From: Acuticoccus yangtzensis
GTDB taxonomy: Bacteria > Pseudomonadota > Alphaproteobacteria > Rhizobiales > Amorphaceae
NCBI RefSeq assembly: GCF_001927245.1
Contig: NZ_MJUX01000002.1
Span: 124,001-188,000 of the forward strand
DNA length: 64,000 nucleotides
Direction of reading: 5' to 3'
In this document: positions 1 to 8,694 of the stretch, piece by piece
Numbering within the stretch: position 1 is the stretch's first letter
Layout of the letters: every line of letters starts with the position of its first letter
Translations under genes and position numbers: made by a program
The notes under the pieces: generated by a model
What the model saw: the letters and a program-made list of their open reading frames with translations, nothing else
Told to the model about the DNA's origin: nothing
The model's database searches: none

Positions 1-764
1 ATGGCCGGGTCGATCCAGCGGATATCGTAGAGGATGATGAGGATACCGCCGCACACCACCGCCACCGAGGCGAGCGCATCGGACAGGTTGTGCAGGAACA
101 TCGCGCGGATGTTCACGCTGTCCCGCTGCATCTTGAACGTCAGAACGACGGTGAAGGCGTCGATCACCAGGGCGACGGCGCCGAGGATGACGACGGTCCA
201 GCCCGCTACCTCGGACGGCTCGATCAGCCGCATGATCCCCTCGTAGACGAGATAGACGCCGACCACGATGAGCGTCGTATAGTTGATGAGGGCGGCGACG
301 ATCTCGATGCGGCCGTAGCCGAAGGTCATGCGCTCGTCGGCCGGGCGGCGGGCGATCTTGCGGGCCGCCAGCGCGATCACCAACGACGCCATGTCGGAGA
401 AATTGTGCAGCGCATCGGCCACGAGGGCGAGGCTGCCGGACAAGATGCCGCCGATCACCTGCGCCACGGTCAACAGCGCATTCGCCCAGATGGCGAGCGT
501 CACTCTGACGTCGCCGCTCGACGGGTCGAGGTGAACGTGACCGTGATGGCCGTGCCCACCATGACCATGCCCACCATGACCGTGCCCGCCATGACCATGC
601 CCCGCATGATCGTGTGCGCCGTGGCCATGTCCGCCGTGGTCATGTCCGCCGTGGTTGTGGCCGCCGTGGCGGTGCGCGTCATGACTGTGGTCTCGGCCAT
701 CCTGCCCGCGGGCGCCTTCATGGCCACGATCTGCGCCGGTGCGGCGTTCGATCTCCTGCGACAC
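1..764 (-). CDS. Cation diffusion facilitator (CDF) family metal efflux transporter, 3' end outside window
   Basis: Inner-membrane H+/divalent cation antiporter of the CzcD/ZitB type, likely exporting Zn2+ or similar ions. The visible part starts with a very His-rich leader of about 60 residues built of GHxH/HGGH units, followed by TM1 with the CDF motif HNFSD (in VADALHNFSDMA), then TM segments and a second metal-site motif HNLSD near the window edge. Only the C-terminal part is missing. I start it at GTG 764, which follows an AAGGGAG ribosome-binding site by a normal distance; no ATG fits in this frame. Nothing upstream reads in the same direction nearby, so it is probably a single gene. 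Metal specificity cannot be read from the sequence. Confidence 0.88.
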   Translation of the reverse strand, partial: MSQEIERRTGADRGHEGARGQDGRDHSHDAHRHGGHNHGGHDHGGHGHGAHDHAGHGHGGHGHGGHGHGGHGHHGHVHLDPSSGDVRVTLAIWANALLTVAQVIGGILSGSLALVADALHNFSDMASLVIALAARKIARRPADERMTFGYGRIEIVAALINYTTLIVVGVYLVYEGIMRLIEPSEVAGWTVVILGAVALVIDAFTVVLTFKMQRDSVNIRAMFLHNLSDALASVAVVCGGILIILYDIRWIDPA

Positions 765-877
765 GGCAACTCCCTTCTTTGGCCGGAGGCTCCGGAACGC
801 GCCCCCTCGGCCGATCAGTTGCGCCGAATGCCGTGGCGCATCAAGGCCGCAGACGGCCGCAGCGCCTCGCCCATCCG

Positions 878-3817
878 TCAGAGGAGAAAGTCGGTCCCAA
901 GCGGAACACCCGCTCCGGCGAGGAAAATCTCCAGCTCGGGCGCAGCATAACCCGCGGTATTGATGCCGAGGAGAACACCGCCTTCGACCTCCACCGCCCC
1001 CACCTGGCCCCGCGCCGTGACGGCGTCCGTCCCCACATAGACGAGTGGCTGGCCTCCGCCGTCCGCTCCGTCGGCGCCGAACGCGGACAGGTCGATCACG
1101 TCCTCACCGCCTTCGAAATCGGTGATCACGTCGCGCGCAGCGGGCCCGGCACCGGCGTCCCCCGGCGCGAACGCGAAGAGGTCCGCCCCCGCGCCGCCCG
1201 TCAGCGTGTCGGCGCCGGTGCCTCCGTCCAGCGTGTCCGCCCCGGCGCCCGCGTTCATCACGTTGGCAAGCGTGTTGCCGAGAAGCAGATTGCTCTCCGC
1301 ATTGCCGAAACCGGCCACGACGGTGGACGCAAGCTGCAGCGTCTCCACATGCCGCGCCAGGTGGTAGTCCTCCACGTAGGCGATCACCCTGTCCGTGCCG
1401 GCGTCCTCCGCCTCGATGACGACGTCGTCCCGCGTGCCGTAGACGATGAAGGTGTCGTCGCCCGACCCGCCCTTCATCGTGTCAAGGCCGTTGCCCCCGT
1501 TGACGAGATCGTCGCCGCCGCCGCCGCGCAGCAGGTCGTCACCGCCATACCCCACCAGGGTGTCGTCACCCAGATAGGACCGCAGGAGGTTCGCCCCGGC
1601 GTTGCCGTGGAGCGCGTTGGCGAGGCTGTTGCCCTCCGCATCCCGCGCTTCGTCGGTCATGCGAAGGTTCTCCACCTCGTCCGGCAGGATCGTGATGGCG
1701 AGATCGCTGAGGATCGTATCCGTCCCGCCGTCCGCCTCCTCGACGATCACCTCTTTGGGGCTGTCGATGATGTAAAGATCATCGCCTGCACCGCCGTCCA
1801 GAATGTCGGCCGTCCCGTCGCGCGGGTCGGCGCCGTTCAGCGTGTCGTCACCGCGACCGCCGGTCAGCGTGTCGCGGCCCGCACCACCGTTCAGGCTGTC
1901 ATGGCCCGCCCCGCCGATCAGCGCGTTACGGTCGGCATTGCCGATCAGCGTCACCCCGCCGTCATGGCCGATCAGCGTGTTGCCGACCCCATAATAGTCG
2001 TTCCCGGTGAGCCCCGCTGTGACGATGAGACGCTCGACATAGCGCGGCAGGACATAGCCGTAGAAGCTCGCAACCACGGTGTCCGTGCCCTTGCCGAAAG
2101 ATTCGATGACCTGATCGCCGGGCGTCTCCACATAGTAGACGTCGTCGCCCGCCCCGCCGTACATCCGGTCGCTGCCGCTGTCGCCGTTCAGCGTGTCGTC
2201 GCCGTCGCGGCCATAAAGGCTGTCGTCCCCGGCGCCGCCGGACAGCACATTGTCCGCGGCGTTGCCAGTCAGCCGGTTGACCCCCGCGTCGCCCGTCGCC
2301 CGCACCGCGCTGCCGGTCAGCTCGATGTGCTCGAACTCGTTCCCCACGGTGACGTCATAGGCCGCACGCAAGGTGTCCTGGCCGTCGCCGCCATTGACCA
2401 CGTCCTCCGGCGTATCGGAGATGACGACATCGTCGCCGATATTGCCCCGCAGCGTGTCCGCGCCTGCCCCGCCGTCGACCGTGTCGTCGCCGCGATAGCC
2501 GGTGACGAGGTTGTCGCGCGCGTTGCCGACCGCCAGCACGTCGTCCCAGGTCCGCACCCGCAGATCCTCGACGTGGTCGGGAAGAGTGTAGGCGGAGGCG
2601 TAGAGCCACACCTCGTCGTGACCGCCGCCCTCCACCTCGATGATCGTGTCGCGACCGTCGTTGACGACGTACCGGTCATCGCCTCCGCCGCCGATCAGCG
2701 CGTTCGTGCCGGCGCCGCCGCTGAGGTAGTTTTCGGCGTCGTTGCCGATCAGCGTGTCGTTGCCATAGTCGCCGCTGAGGCTGACATAGGGCGCCACGGA
2801 CCCGCTGGCGTCCAGCAGGTTATCCGCGGAATTGCCGCTTCCGCCCGACCCCTCGCCGATCAGATAGAGGTCCTCGAAATCGTCCGGCAGAAAGGCCGAG
2901 CCGGTGACGTAGACGGTGTCGTGACCCTCGCCCGGCGCCTCGATCAGATTGCGCCGCGAGCCCTCGACCACAACGTAGACGTCGTTGCCGGCCCCGCCGT
3001 AGAGCGTGTCTAAGCCGAACGCGGACCTCAGCGTGTCGTCGCCATCGCCGCCATGGAGCGCGACGTAGGTGCCCTCGCTCGTCAGCGCGTCGTCGCCGCC
3101 GAGGCCGTAGAGCGTCTTGTTGGGCCCGAAGGCGGTCATCACATTGTCGGAGGCGTTGCCGGTCCCGGCGACCGCGCCGGCGCGCAGTTCCAGCCCCTCC
3201 ACGTTCTCCGCCAGCGTGATGGTGCTGAAGGCGACGATCGTGTCGAACCCCTCGTCGGAGTTCTCCGTCACGAGGTCGCCCGCCACGCCGTAGAGGATGT
3301 AGACGTCGTCGCCCGCGCCGCCCTGGGCGACGACGCCGAACGCCTCGTTGCCGCGGATCGTATCGTCGCCGCCGTTGCCGAGGATGGTCGTGAGGCCGTT
3401 CTGACTGCCGACGAGGGAATCGTCCGCCGCACCGCCGATCAGCGTGCCGGAGCCGGACGGGACCGCCGAGAGCATCTCGACGTGGTCCGGCACCTCGTAG
3501 ACCCAGCCATCGTAGAACAGGCGCAGGTAGACGATGTCGTAGCCCTCGTCCGCCGCCTCGACGACCGTGTCGGCCTCGCTCTCCACACGGTAGACGTCGT
3601 CACCGGCGCCGCCCGCCAGGGTGTTGGCGCCGGTGTTGCCGGCGAGCAGATCGTCGCCCTCGCCGCCGTCGAGACTGTCGTCCCCGGGGCCGCCGATGAG
3701 AACGTCCGCCCCGCCGAGGCCGGTCAGCGTGTCGTTGCCGCCGAACCCGTCGATCCAGTCGTCGCCGGGAGTGCCCGGCAGTAGCTCACCTGCGGGAGTG
3801 CCATCAATCGTCGCCAC
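878..3817 (-). CDS. Large RTX-type calcium-binding repeat protein, type I secreted
   Basis: Protein of about 979 residues made almost entirely of glycine/aspartate RTX nonapeptides (GGxGxDxLx) alternating with about eight modules of roughly 100 residues that follow a DDxYxV...GxDTV...LPxxVExLxL...GNxxxN pattern. The last 100 residues resemble the M10-peptidase/RTX C-terminal secretion domain (GGAGADLFAF, then DVITDFEGGEDVIDLSAFG). Such proteins leave by a type I secretion system, fold on calcium outside the cell and often act as adhesins or surface-layer components. No enzymatic domain is visible. I chose GTG 3817 (protein begins MATIDGTPAG) because GGAG lies 6 nt upstream; an in-frame TTG at 3850 is the alternative. 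No ABC exporter or membrane-fusion gene is adjacent. Confidence 0.85.
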   Translation of the reverse strand: MATIDGTPAGELLPGTPGDDWIDGFGGNDTLTGLGGADVLIGGPGDDSLDGGEGDDLLAGNTGANTLAGGAGDDVYRVESEADTVVEAADEGYDIVYLRLFYDGWVYEVPDHVEMLSAVPSGSGTLIGGAADDSLVGSQNGLTTILGNGGDDTIRGNEAFGVVAQGGAGDDVYILYGVAGDLVTENSDEGFDTIVAFSTITLAENVEGLELRAGAVAGTGNASDNVMTAFGPNKTLYGLGGDDALTSEGTYVALHGGDGDDTLRSAFGLDTLYGGAGNDVYVVVEGSRRNLIEAPGEGHDTVYVTGSAFLPDDFEDLYLIGEGSGGSGNSADNLLDASGSVAPYVSLSGDYGNDTLIGNDAENYLSGGAGTNALIGGGGDDRYVVNDGRDTIIEVEGGGHDEVWLYASAYTLPDHVEDLRVRTWDDVLAVGNARDNLVTGYRGDDTVDGGAGADTLRGNIGDDVVISDTPEDVVNGGDGQDTLRAAYDVTVGNEFEHIELTGSAVRATGDAGVNRLTGNAADNVLSGGAGDDSLYGRDGDDTLNGDSGSDRMYGGAGDDVYYVETPGDQVIESFGKGTDTVVASFYGYVLPRYVERLIVTAGLTGNDYYGVGNTLIGHDGGVTLIGNADRNALIGGAGHDSLNGGAGRDTLTGGRGDDTLNGADPRDGTADILDGGAGDDLYIIDSPKEVIVEEADGGTDTILSDLAITILPDEVENLRMTDEARDAEGNSLANALHGNAGANLLRSYLGDDTLVGYGGDDLLRGGGGDDLVNGGNGLDTMKGGSGDDTFIVYGTRDDVVIEAEDAGTDRVIAYVEDYHLARHVETLQLASTVVAGFGNAESNLLLGNTLANVMNAGAGADTLDGGTGADTLTGGAGADLFAFAPGDAGAGPAARDVITDFEGGEDVIDLSAFGADGADGGGQPLVYVGTDAVTARGQVGAVEVEGGVLLGINTAGYAAPELEIFLAGAGVPLGTDFLL

Positions 3818-4040
3818 AACGCGCTCCAATACGAAATTGCAAATAAACAACAGCGTTATGGAGCAGAGCCTATACTGAAAGGGCTGTCACGAGTAAGGCA
3901 GCGGCGCCCAAAGGTACGATATTTTGTAAAGACGACCGCCACCAGTTAATCGCTCGCACCACCTCCCGCGACGCCTGGCGTTGGCCGCCACGTCCGGCTT
4001 CCGCGACGCCAGGCCTCCTCGACGTGAGGCTTCCGCGAGG
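3818..4040. promoter_or_regulatory. AT-rich upstream region of the RTX gene plus short GC-rich repeats
   Basis: From about 3820 to 3960 the DNA is clearly more AT-rich than its surroundings and probably carries the RTX promoter on the minus strand; no convincing -35/-10 pair could be fixed. From 3966 to 4046 three imperfect units containing CCGCGAcGCCaGGC lie 32-35 bp apart, and the third runs into the stop codon of the next gene. 3971-3981 is a perfect odd palindrome (ACGCC-T-GGCGT). Confidence 0.35.
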
Positions 4041-5417
4041 TCAGGCTTCGGCCGCGACAGGGCGTTCCGGCGCGCCGCCGTCGACCGCGCCGCCGTGCGC
4101 CGCCGCAATGCGGGCGAGCACCGCGTCGATCATCACATCCTGCGCGCCGCGGCTACCGGCGACGTCGAACACGGCGGGCGGCAGAGCGTAGCCCTCCTCC
4201 GCGGCGACGGCGGCGAGGTCGCGCCCCGTGGCCGCCGCCGTGTGGCAGAGGCCGTGCAGCAGACTGTGCGCCGCCACCCGGCCGTGGGTCGCCGAGAGTG
4301 CCATCATCGCCGCCTCGGCATAGATGAGACCGTGGGTGGCGCCCAGGTTGGAGGCCATGCGTTCCGTGTCCACCTCCAGCCCGGCGAGGAGATCACGCGC
4401 GACCGCCGCGGCCCCCGCCGTCAACGTCACCGCGCTGACGATGGCGCCGCGCTCCAGATAGCTGGTGCCGATGGCGCGGTCCTGGTCCTGCAGCATCGCC
4501 TCCAGCATCTCCGCCGGGGCCGACCGCCCCCGCCGCGCCGCCTCGATGATGGCCTCGCACAGCACAGGATTGCGCTTCTGCGGCATGGTGGAGGAGCTGC
4601 CCCGCCCCGCCGCATAGGGTTCGCGCAGCTCCGCCACCTCGGTGGACATGAGGAAGGTGATGTCCCCCGCCATCTTGGCGAGCGCTGCCTGCGCCGCCAC
4701 CAGCGCGTGGACGAGGTCGGCCAGCCGGTCGCGGCTGACGTGCCAGGTGATGTCGGGAACGCCGAGGCCGAGCCTCCGGGCGAGAGCGGCGCGCACCGGC
4801 GCTCCGTCTGCGCCCAGCGCCGACAGGGTCCCCACCGCGCCGCCGAACTGCACCACCGCCGCCGCGTCGAACGCCGCCGAAAGCGCCGCCGCCCGCCGCG
4901 CGATCTGGTCGAGCCACACGGCGCAGCGGTAGCCGAAGGTGATCGGCGCCGCGTGCTGCAGCTTGGAGCGCCCGGCCATCGGCGTCGCGCGGTGCGCCTG
5001 CGTCAATGCCGCGAGGGTGCCGATCGCCTCGTCCAGCGGCCCCATCACCAGCGGTCGCGCGGCGACGAGCTGGAGCACCAGCCCGGTATCCATCGCGTCC
5101 TGGGAGGTGGTGGCGAAATGCAGCCACTCCCCGTCCGCTCCGGCCCGCTCCGCCAGCATCGCAACCAGCGGAACGATCGGATAGCCGACGCGCCCCGCCC
5201 CGTCTCGCAGCGCGTCGAGGTCGACGGAATCGGCCCGGCACAAGGCGGCGACACGCTCGGCCGCCGCCGCGGGGATCACACCGAGCGCGCCCTGCACCTC
5301 GGCCAAGGCGCGCTCGAACTCCAGATAGGCCTCGACCGTCGACCGGTCATCGAACAGCCGCGCCGTGTCGCGAAAGGCGGGCGTTGCGGCCAGAAGACCG
5401 TCGACGATCGCACTCAT
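4041..5417 (-). CDS. pcaB: Fumarase/aspartase-superfamily lyase, 3-carboxy-cis,cis-muconate cycloisomerase-like
   Basis: About 458 residues, normal length for PcaB. The superfamily signature SSTMPQKRNP is present in the flexible catalytic loop, and TSQDAMDTG matches the substrate-binding region of the adenylosuccinate lyase/PcaB branch. PcaB cyclises 3-carboxymuconate in the protocatechuate branch of the beta-ketoadipate pathway. No other pca gene is nearby, and the gene is last in an operon with a TAXI-TRAP transporter, so the true substrate may be another muconate-like or dicarboxylic acid. Two adjacent ATGs (5420 and 5417) follow GCGGGG; the second has the better spacing. The start is 11 nt beyond the stop of the binding-protein gene. 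Confidence 0.8.
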   Translation of the reverse strand: MSAIVDGLLAATPAFRDTARLFDDRSTVEAYLEFERALAEVQGALGVIPAAAAERVAALCRADSVDLDALRDGAGRVGYPIVPLVAMLAERAGADGEWLHFATTSQDAMDTGLVLQLVAARPLVMGPLDEAIGTLAALTQAHRATPMAGRSKLQHAAPITFGYRCAVWLDQIARRAAALSAAFDAAAVVQFGGAVGTLSALGADGAPVRAALARRLGLGVPDITWHVSRDRLADLVHALVAAQAALAKMAGDITFLMSTEVAELREPYAAGRGSSSTMPQKRNPVLCEAIIEAARRGRSAPAEMLEAMLQDQDRAIGTSYLERGAIVSAVTLTAGAAAVARDLLAGLEVDTERMASNLGATHGLIYAEAAMMALSATHGRVAAHSLLHGLCHTAAATGRDLAAVAAEEGYALPPAVFDVAGSRGAQDVMIDAVLARIAAAHGGAVDGGAPERPVAAEA

Positions 5418-5428
5418 CATCGCCCCGC

Positions 5429-6409
5429 TCAGTCGACCGGCTTGATGGCGTCGGGCACGTCCACGCCGATCTCGGCATAGTAGCGCGCGGCACCCGGATG
5501 CAGCGGAATGAACGTGTCCTTCGTGATGTTCTCGGCCAGCGTGTCCTTGGCGGCCGCATGGGTCGCCTTCAGCCGGTCGTTGTTCTCCAGGATCGCCTTG
5601 GTGATCCCGTAGGCCAATTCCTCCGGCATCGACTCGTCGACGACCACGAAGTTCCACATCGCCGCCGTCGCCAGATCCGTGTCGACGGACTTGTAGGTGC
5701 TGGCCGGAATGTCGAACGGCACCGCCGACGGGTTGGCCTCGATCAGCTTGGCGCGCGTCTCCTCGCTCATGCCGAAGATCGTCACGTCCTGCGTGGTCTC
5801 CAGCTCGGAGAAGGACGGGTGGGGCATGCCGCCGGCGAGGATGAAGGCGTCGAGCCGGCCGTCGGCGAGCTGGCTCGTCTGGTCGCTGGAGCTGCCATAT
5901 TGCATGTTGGCCTCGATGCCGAGCGACTCCAGCCAGCGCACCCAGTAGACGCCGCCGGTGCCCGCGCGCGGACCGGAGCCGACGCGCTTGCCCGCCAGAT
6001 CGTCCAGCGAGTCGATGCCGCTGTCCTTCAGCGCGATCATCTGGAACGCGGTCGGATACATCGCCACCAGCGCGCGCATGCCGTCATAGGACTTGCCCGG
6101 CATCAGCTCGGACGTGCCTTCCATCGCCTCGAGAGCGGGACCGGAGGTGACGAGGCCGATTTCCGTCTGACCGCCCATCAGAAGGATGAGGTTCTGCGGC
6201 GGGCCCTGCGTCTGGCGCGTGGAGGTGGGAATGCCGACCTCGTCGGTGATGATCTTGGCGAGACCCTCGCCATAGACCGCGTAGACGCCGCCGGGCGCCG
6301 CCGTCGCGATCGTCATCGACGAGGGCATGTCCTGCGCCATCGCCGGCGCGGCCATGGCGAGCACCGCCGCCACGGCGGTCGCGGTCAGCCAGGTGTTGCG
6401 TTTCGTCAT
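5429..6409 (-). CDS. TAXI family TRAP transporter solute-binding protein
   Basis: Periplasmic binding protein of about 326 residues with a clear Sec signal peptide (MTKRNTWLTATAVAAVLAMA, cleavage after AMA-Q). The mature start (MTIATAAPGGVYAVYGEGLA) and the segment GPRAGTGGVYWVRWLESLG are typical of the TAXI (TRAP-associated extracytoplasmic immunogenic) family, whose known ligands include glutamate and other carboxylates. ATG 6409 follows GGGAGG by 6 nt. It is the second gene of the operon, 35 nt after the permease stop; in most TAXI systems the binding protein comes first. The ligand cannot be read from sequence, but the downstream lyase suggests an organic acid. Confidence 0.92.
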   Translation of the reverse strand: MTKRNTWLTATAVAAVLAMAAPAMAQDMPSSMTIATAAPGGVYAVYGEGLAKIITDEVGIPTSTRQTQGPPQNLILLMGGQTEIGLVTSGPALEAMEGTSELMPGKSYDGMRALVAMYPTAFQMIALKDSGIDSLDDLAGKRVGSGPRAGTGGVYWVRWLESLGIEANMQYGSSSDQTSQLADGRLDAFILAGGMPHPSFSELETTQDVTIFGMSEETRAKLIEANPSAVPFDIPASTYKSVDTDLATAAMWNFVVVDESMPEELAYGITKAILENNDRLKATHAAAKDTLAENITKDTFIPLHPGAARYYAEIGVDVPDAIKPVD

Positions 6410-6444
6410 TGTCGTCCTCCCGAGTTGATTTGATTGAGGTGCGT

Positions 6445-8556
6445 TCACGCCGGGGCGAGGCTGCGGTGGCGCCAGCGGCACCAGGCGAAGAGCGCCGCCG
6501 CCAGAACGAGCCCGGCGATGTCGGTCGGGATGCTCGCCCACAGGATGAGAATGCCCGCGATGAGCGCCACCGCCCGCTCCGCCGGTCCGATGGGGCCGAA
6601 CATGTAGGCCTCGCTGGCGGTGGCGAAGAGGTAGACCGCCACCAGCGCCGTGGCGAACACGAAGACCGTCATGCCCCAATGGCCGAGGAGCAGGATTTCC
6701 GGGCTGGTGTAGAACATGAACGGCAGCAGGAACGCGGCGAGGCCGAAGCGCATCGCGCGGACCGACGTCGCCCACGGCTTGCCGCCCGACAGCGCCGAGG
6801 CCGCGAACGCGGCGATCGCCACCGGAGGCGTGATCGCCGAGATGACCGCGCAGTAGAACACGAACATGTGCGCCGCCAGCGCCTCCACGCCCATCTGCTG
6901 CAGCGCCGGCGCCACCACGGATGCGGCGATGGCGTAGGCCGCGGTCGTCGGCATGCCCATGCCGAGGATGATCGACACCGCCATGGCGAGGATGAAGGCG
7001 ACCATCAGGTTATCGCCCGCCACGTCGAGCAGCACCGAGGAGAACCGGCCCGACAGCCCGGTGAGGCCGAGCACGCCCACCACGATGCCCGCGCACGCCA
7101 TCACCGAGATGAGCTGCAGCGACTTGCGCGTGGTGTCCGAAAAGCCGTTGAGGCAGGCCGAGCCGAGCGCCGGAAGCACGCCGCGTGCGCTGCGGCCCGT
7201 GGCGAGCGCGGCCACCAGCATCGCCGCCGCCGCCGCGAGGCTCGCCCACAGGCAGGCGACGTTGATCGCGAAACCGGAGAAGGGCGCCAGCGTGTAGAGG
7301 ACGGCCGGCAGCGCCAGCACCGCCGAATGCAGCTTCAACTCCCGCCCCAGCATCACGATCAGCGTCGAGACGAGGCCCCAGGTGCCGGCCGCGATGATCG
7401 AGTAGCCGGACAGGAGGATGTAGAGGAGCACGTAGAGCGGCAGCAGCAGGAAGACGTCGTTCTTCAGGCTGGCGAAGGTCGGCAGGTCCGCCCGCTTCAC
7501 CCCGTGCAGATGATTGCGCCGGGCATGCTTGTCAACGTTCATGTACATCGCCGCGTAGAAGAGCAGGCACGGCAGCGCCGCGGCGAGGATGATCTCCGCA
7601 TAGGGAATGCCGGTGATCTCGGCCATGATGAAGGCGCCCGCCCCCATCACCGGCGGCACGAGCTGCCCACCCGAGGACGAGGTCGCCTCGATCGCGCCGG
7701 AATCTTCCTTGGAGTAGCCGAGCCGGCGCATCAGCGGGATCGTGAACGTTCCCGACGCCACCACGTTGGCGACCGCCGAGCCGGAGATCGTGCCGAAGAA
7801 GAGGCCGGAGAACACCGACACCTTACCCGGCCCGCCGCGCGCCGCACCGAACACCGCCATGGCAACGCGCATGAAATAATCACCCACGCCCGACGCCTGC
7901 AGGAACACCGCGAACGCGACGAAGATGATGATGTAGCGCGACGAGGCTCCCACCGTCAGGCCGAAGATGGCGTCCTGGCTGTAGAGGAAGGAGAAGGCGT
8001 TGGCGGTCTCGAACCCGGAGTGGCGCAGGATGCCCGGCAGCCACGGGCCGATGAAGATGTACGACACGAAGGCGAGCGCGATCAACGGCAGCACGACGCC
8101 CGAGGTGCGCCGCGCGAACTCGATCACCACCAGCGTACCGGCGACCCCGCACGCGAAGTCCCACGGCGTGGTGATCACCCCCGCGCGCATCATCAACTGG
8201 TTGAGATTGACGCCGACATAGACCGTGCAGGCGAGCGCCGCGGCGATCAGCAGGACGTCGTACACGGTGATCCGCGTGCCGCGCTCGAAGCTGAAGCCGC
8301 GCAGCGCCACGAAGGCAATGACCGCGCCGAGGTTCACGTGGAGGACGCGGTACATCCACTCGTCGATCGACCAAAAGTTCAGCACCGCGAGGTGGAACAG
8401 CGCGTAGGCGCAGGAGGCGACGATCAGCGCGCGAGTGAGGACGGGACCGAACAGCCGGTCCGCACCTTCCGCGTCGTAGGCGGCGGCCTTTTCGGCGTCT
8501 TCAACGCCTGCGGCTCCGGTGGCCGCCGTCGCACCGGCAACATGTGCCCCGCTCAT
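6445..8556 (-). CDS. TRAP transporter fused permease (DctQ-DctM fusion type)
   Basis: Inner-membrane protein of about 703 residues, the size of the fused 4TM/12TM permeases that accompany TAXI binding proteins. The N-terminal small-subunit part is followed by a long DctM-like region with the motifs GPWLPGILRHSG, SSSGGQLVPPVMGAGAF and GMPTTAAYAI that are characteristic of this family. It should import its solute with a Na+ or H+ gradient, using the binding protein encoded just downstream. ATG 8556 sits behind GGGGAGGG at good spacing. First gene of the operon and divergent from the GntR regulator, which probably controls it. Confidence 0.93.
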   Translation of the reverse strand: MSGAHVAGATAATGAAGVEDAEKAAAYDAEGADRLFGPVLTRALIVASCAYALFHLAVLNFWSIDEWMYRVLHVNLGAVIAFVALRGFSFERGTRITVYDVLLIAAALACTVYVGVNLNQLMMRAGVITTPWDFACGVAGTLVVIEFARRTSGVVLPLIALAFVSYIFIGPWLPGILRHSGFETANAFSFLYSQDAIFGLTVGASSRYIIIFVAFAVFLQASGVGDYFMRVAMAVFGAARGGPGKVSVFSGLFFGTISGSAVANVVASGTFTIPLMRRLGYSKEDSGAIEATSSSGGQLVPPVMGAGAFIMAEITGIPYAEIILAAALPCLLFYAAMYMNVDKHARRNHLHGVKRADLPTFASLKNDVFLLLPLYVLLYILLSGYSIIAAGTWGLVSTLIVMLGRELKLHSAVLALPAVLYTLAPFSGFAINVACLWASLAAAAAMLVAALATGRSARGVLPALGSACLNGFSDTTRKSLQLISVMACAGIVVGVLGLTGLSGRFSSVLLDVAGDNLMVAFILAMAVSIILGMGMPTTAAYAIAASVVAPALQQMGVEALAAHMFVFYCAVISAITPPVAIAAFAASALSGGKPWATSVRAMRFGLAAFLLPFMFYTSPEILLLGHWGMTVFVFATALVAVYLFATASEAYMFGPIGPAERAVALIAGILILWASIPTDIAGLVLAAALFAWCRWRHRSLAPA

Positions 8557-8599
8557 CGTCCCTCCCCTGGCGCGCCGGTCATCGCGGCTGCACCCACGC

Positions 8600-8624
8600 G
8601 ACTTATTCGAACAAGTCATCTTGT
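8600..8624. promoter_or_regulatory. Candidate GntR operator between the TRAP operon and its regulator
   Basis: 8600-8617 reads GACTTATTCGAACAAGTC, an 18-bp inverted repeat about a TTCGAA centre with one mismatched pair. It overlaps a second perfect inverted repeat at 8611-8624 (ACAAG-TCAT-CTTGT). The site is 44 bp upstream of the permease ATG and 71 bp upstream of the regulator ATG, where a dual autoregulatory operator would lie. Seen in sequence; binding is inferred. Confidence 0.6.
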
Positions 8625-8694
8625 GCGGACGCTAGTCTTCAGCGCGCTCTTATGTCAAGCAGGTTCCCCATAGGAGAGGAGGCGCACCGGAACC

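Noticed and set aside
614-3013. 799-codon plus-strand open frame opposite the RTX gene
   Set aside because: Arg/Val/Ala-rich shadow of the GC-rich RTX repeats read antisense; no ribosome-binding site, no motif, and the minus-strand frame is clearly the gene.
6409-8673. 754-codon plus-strand open frame opposite the TRAP permease
   Set aside because: Low-complexity Arg/His/Glu sequence, a shadow of the permease.
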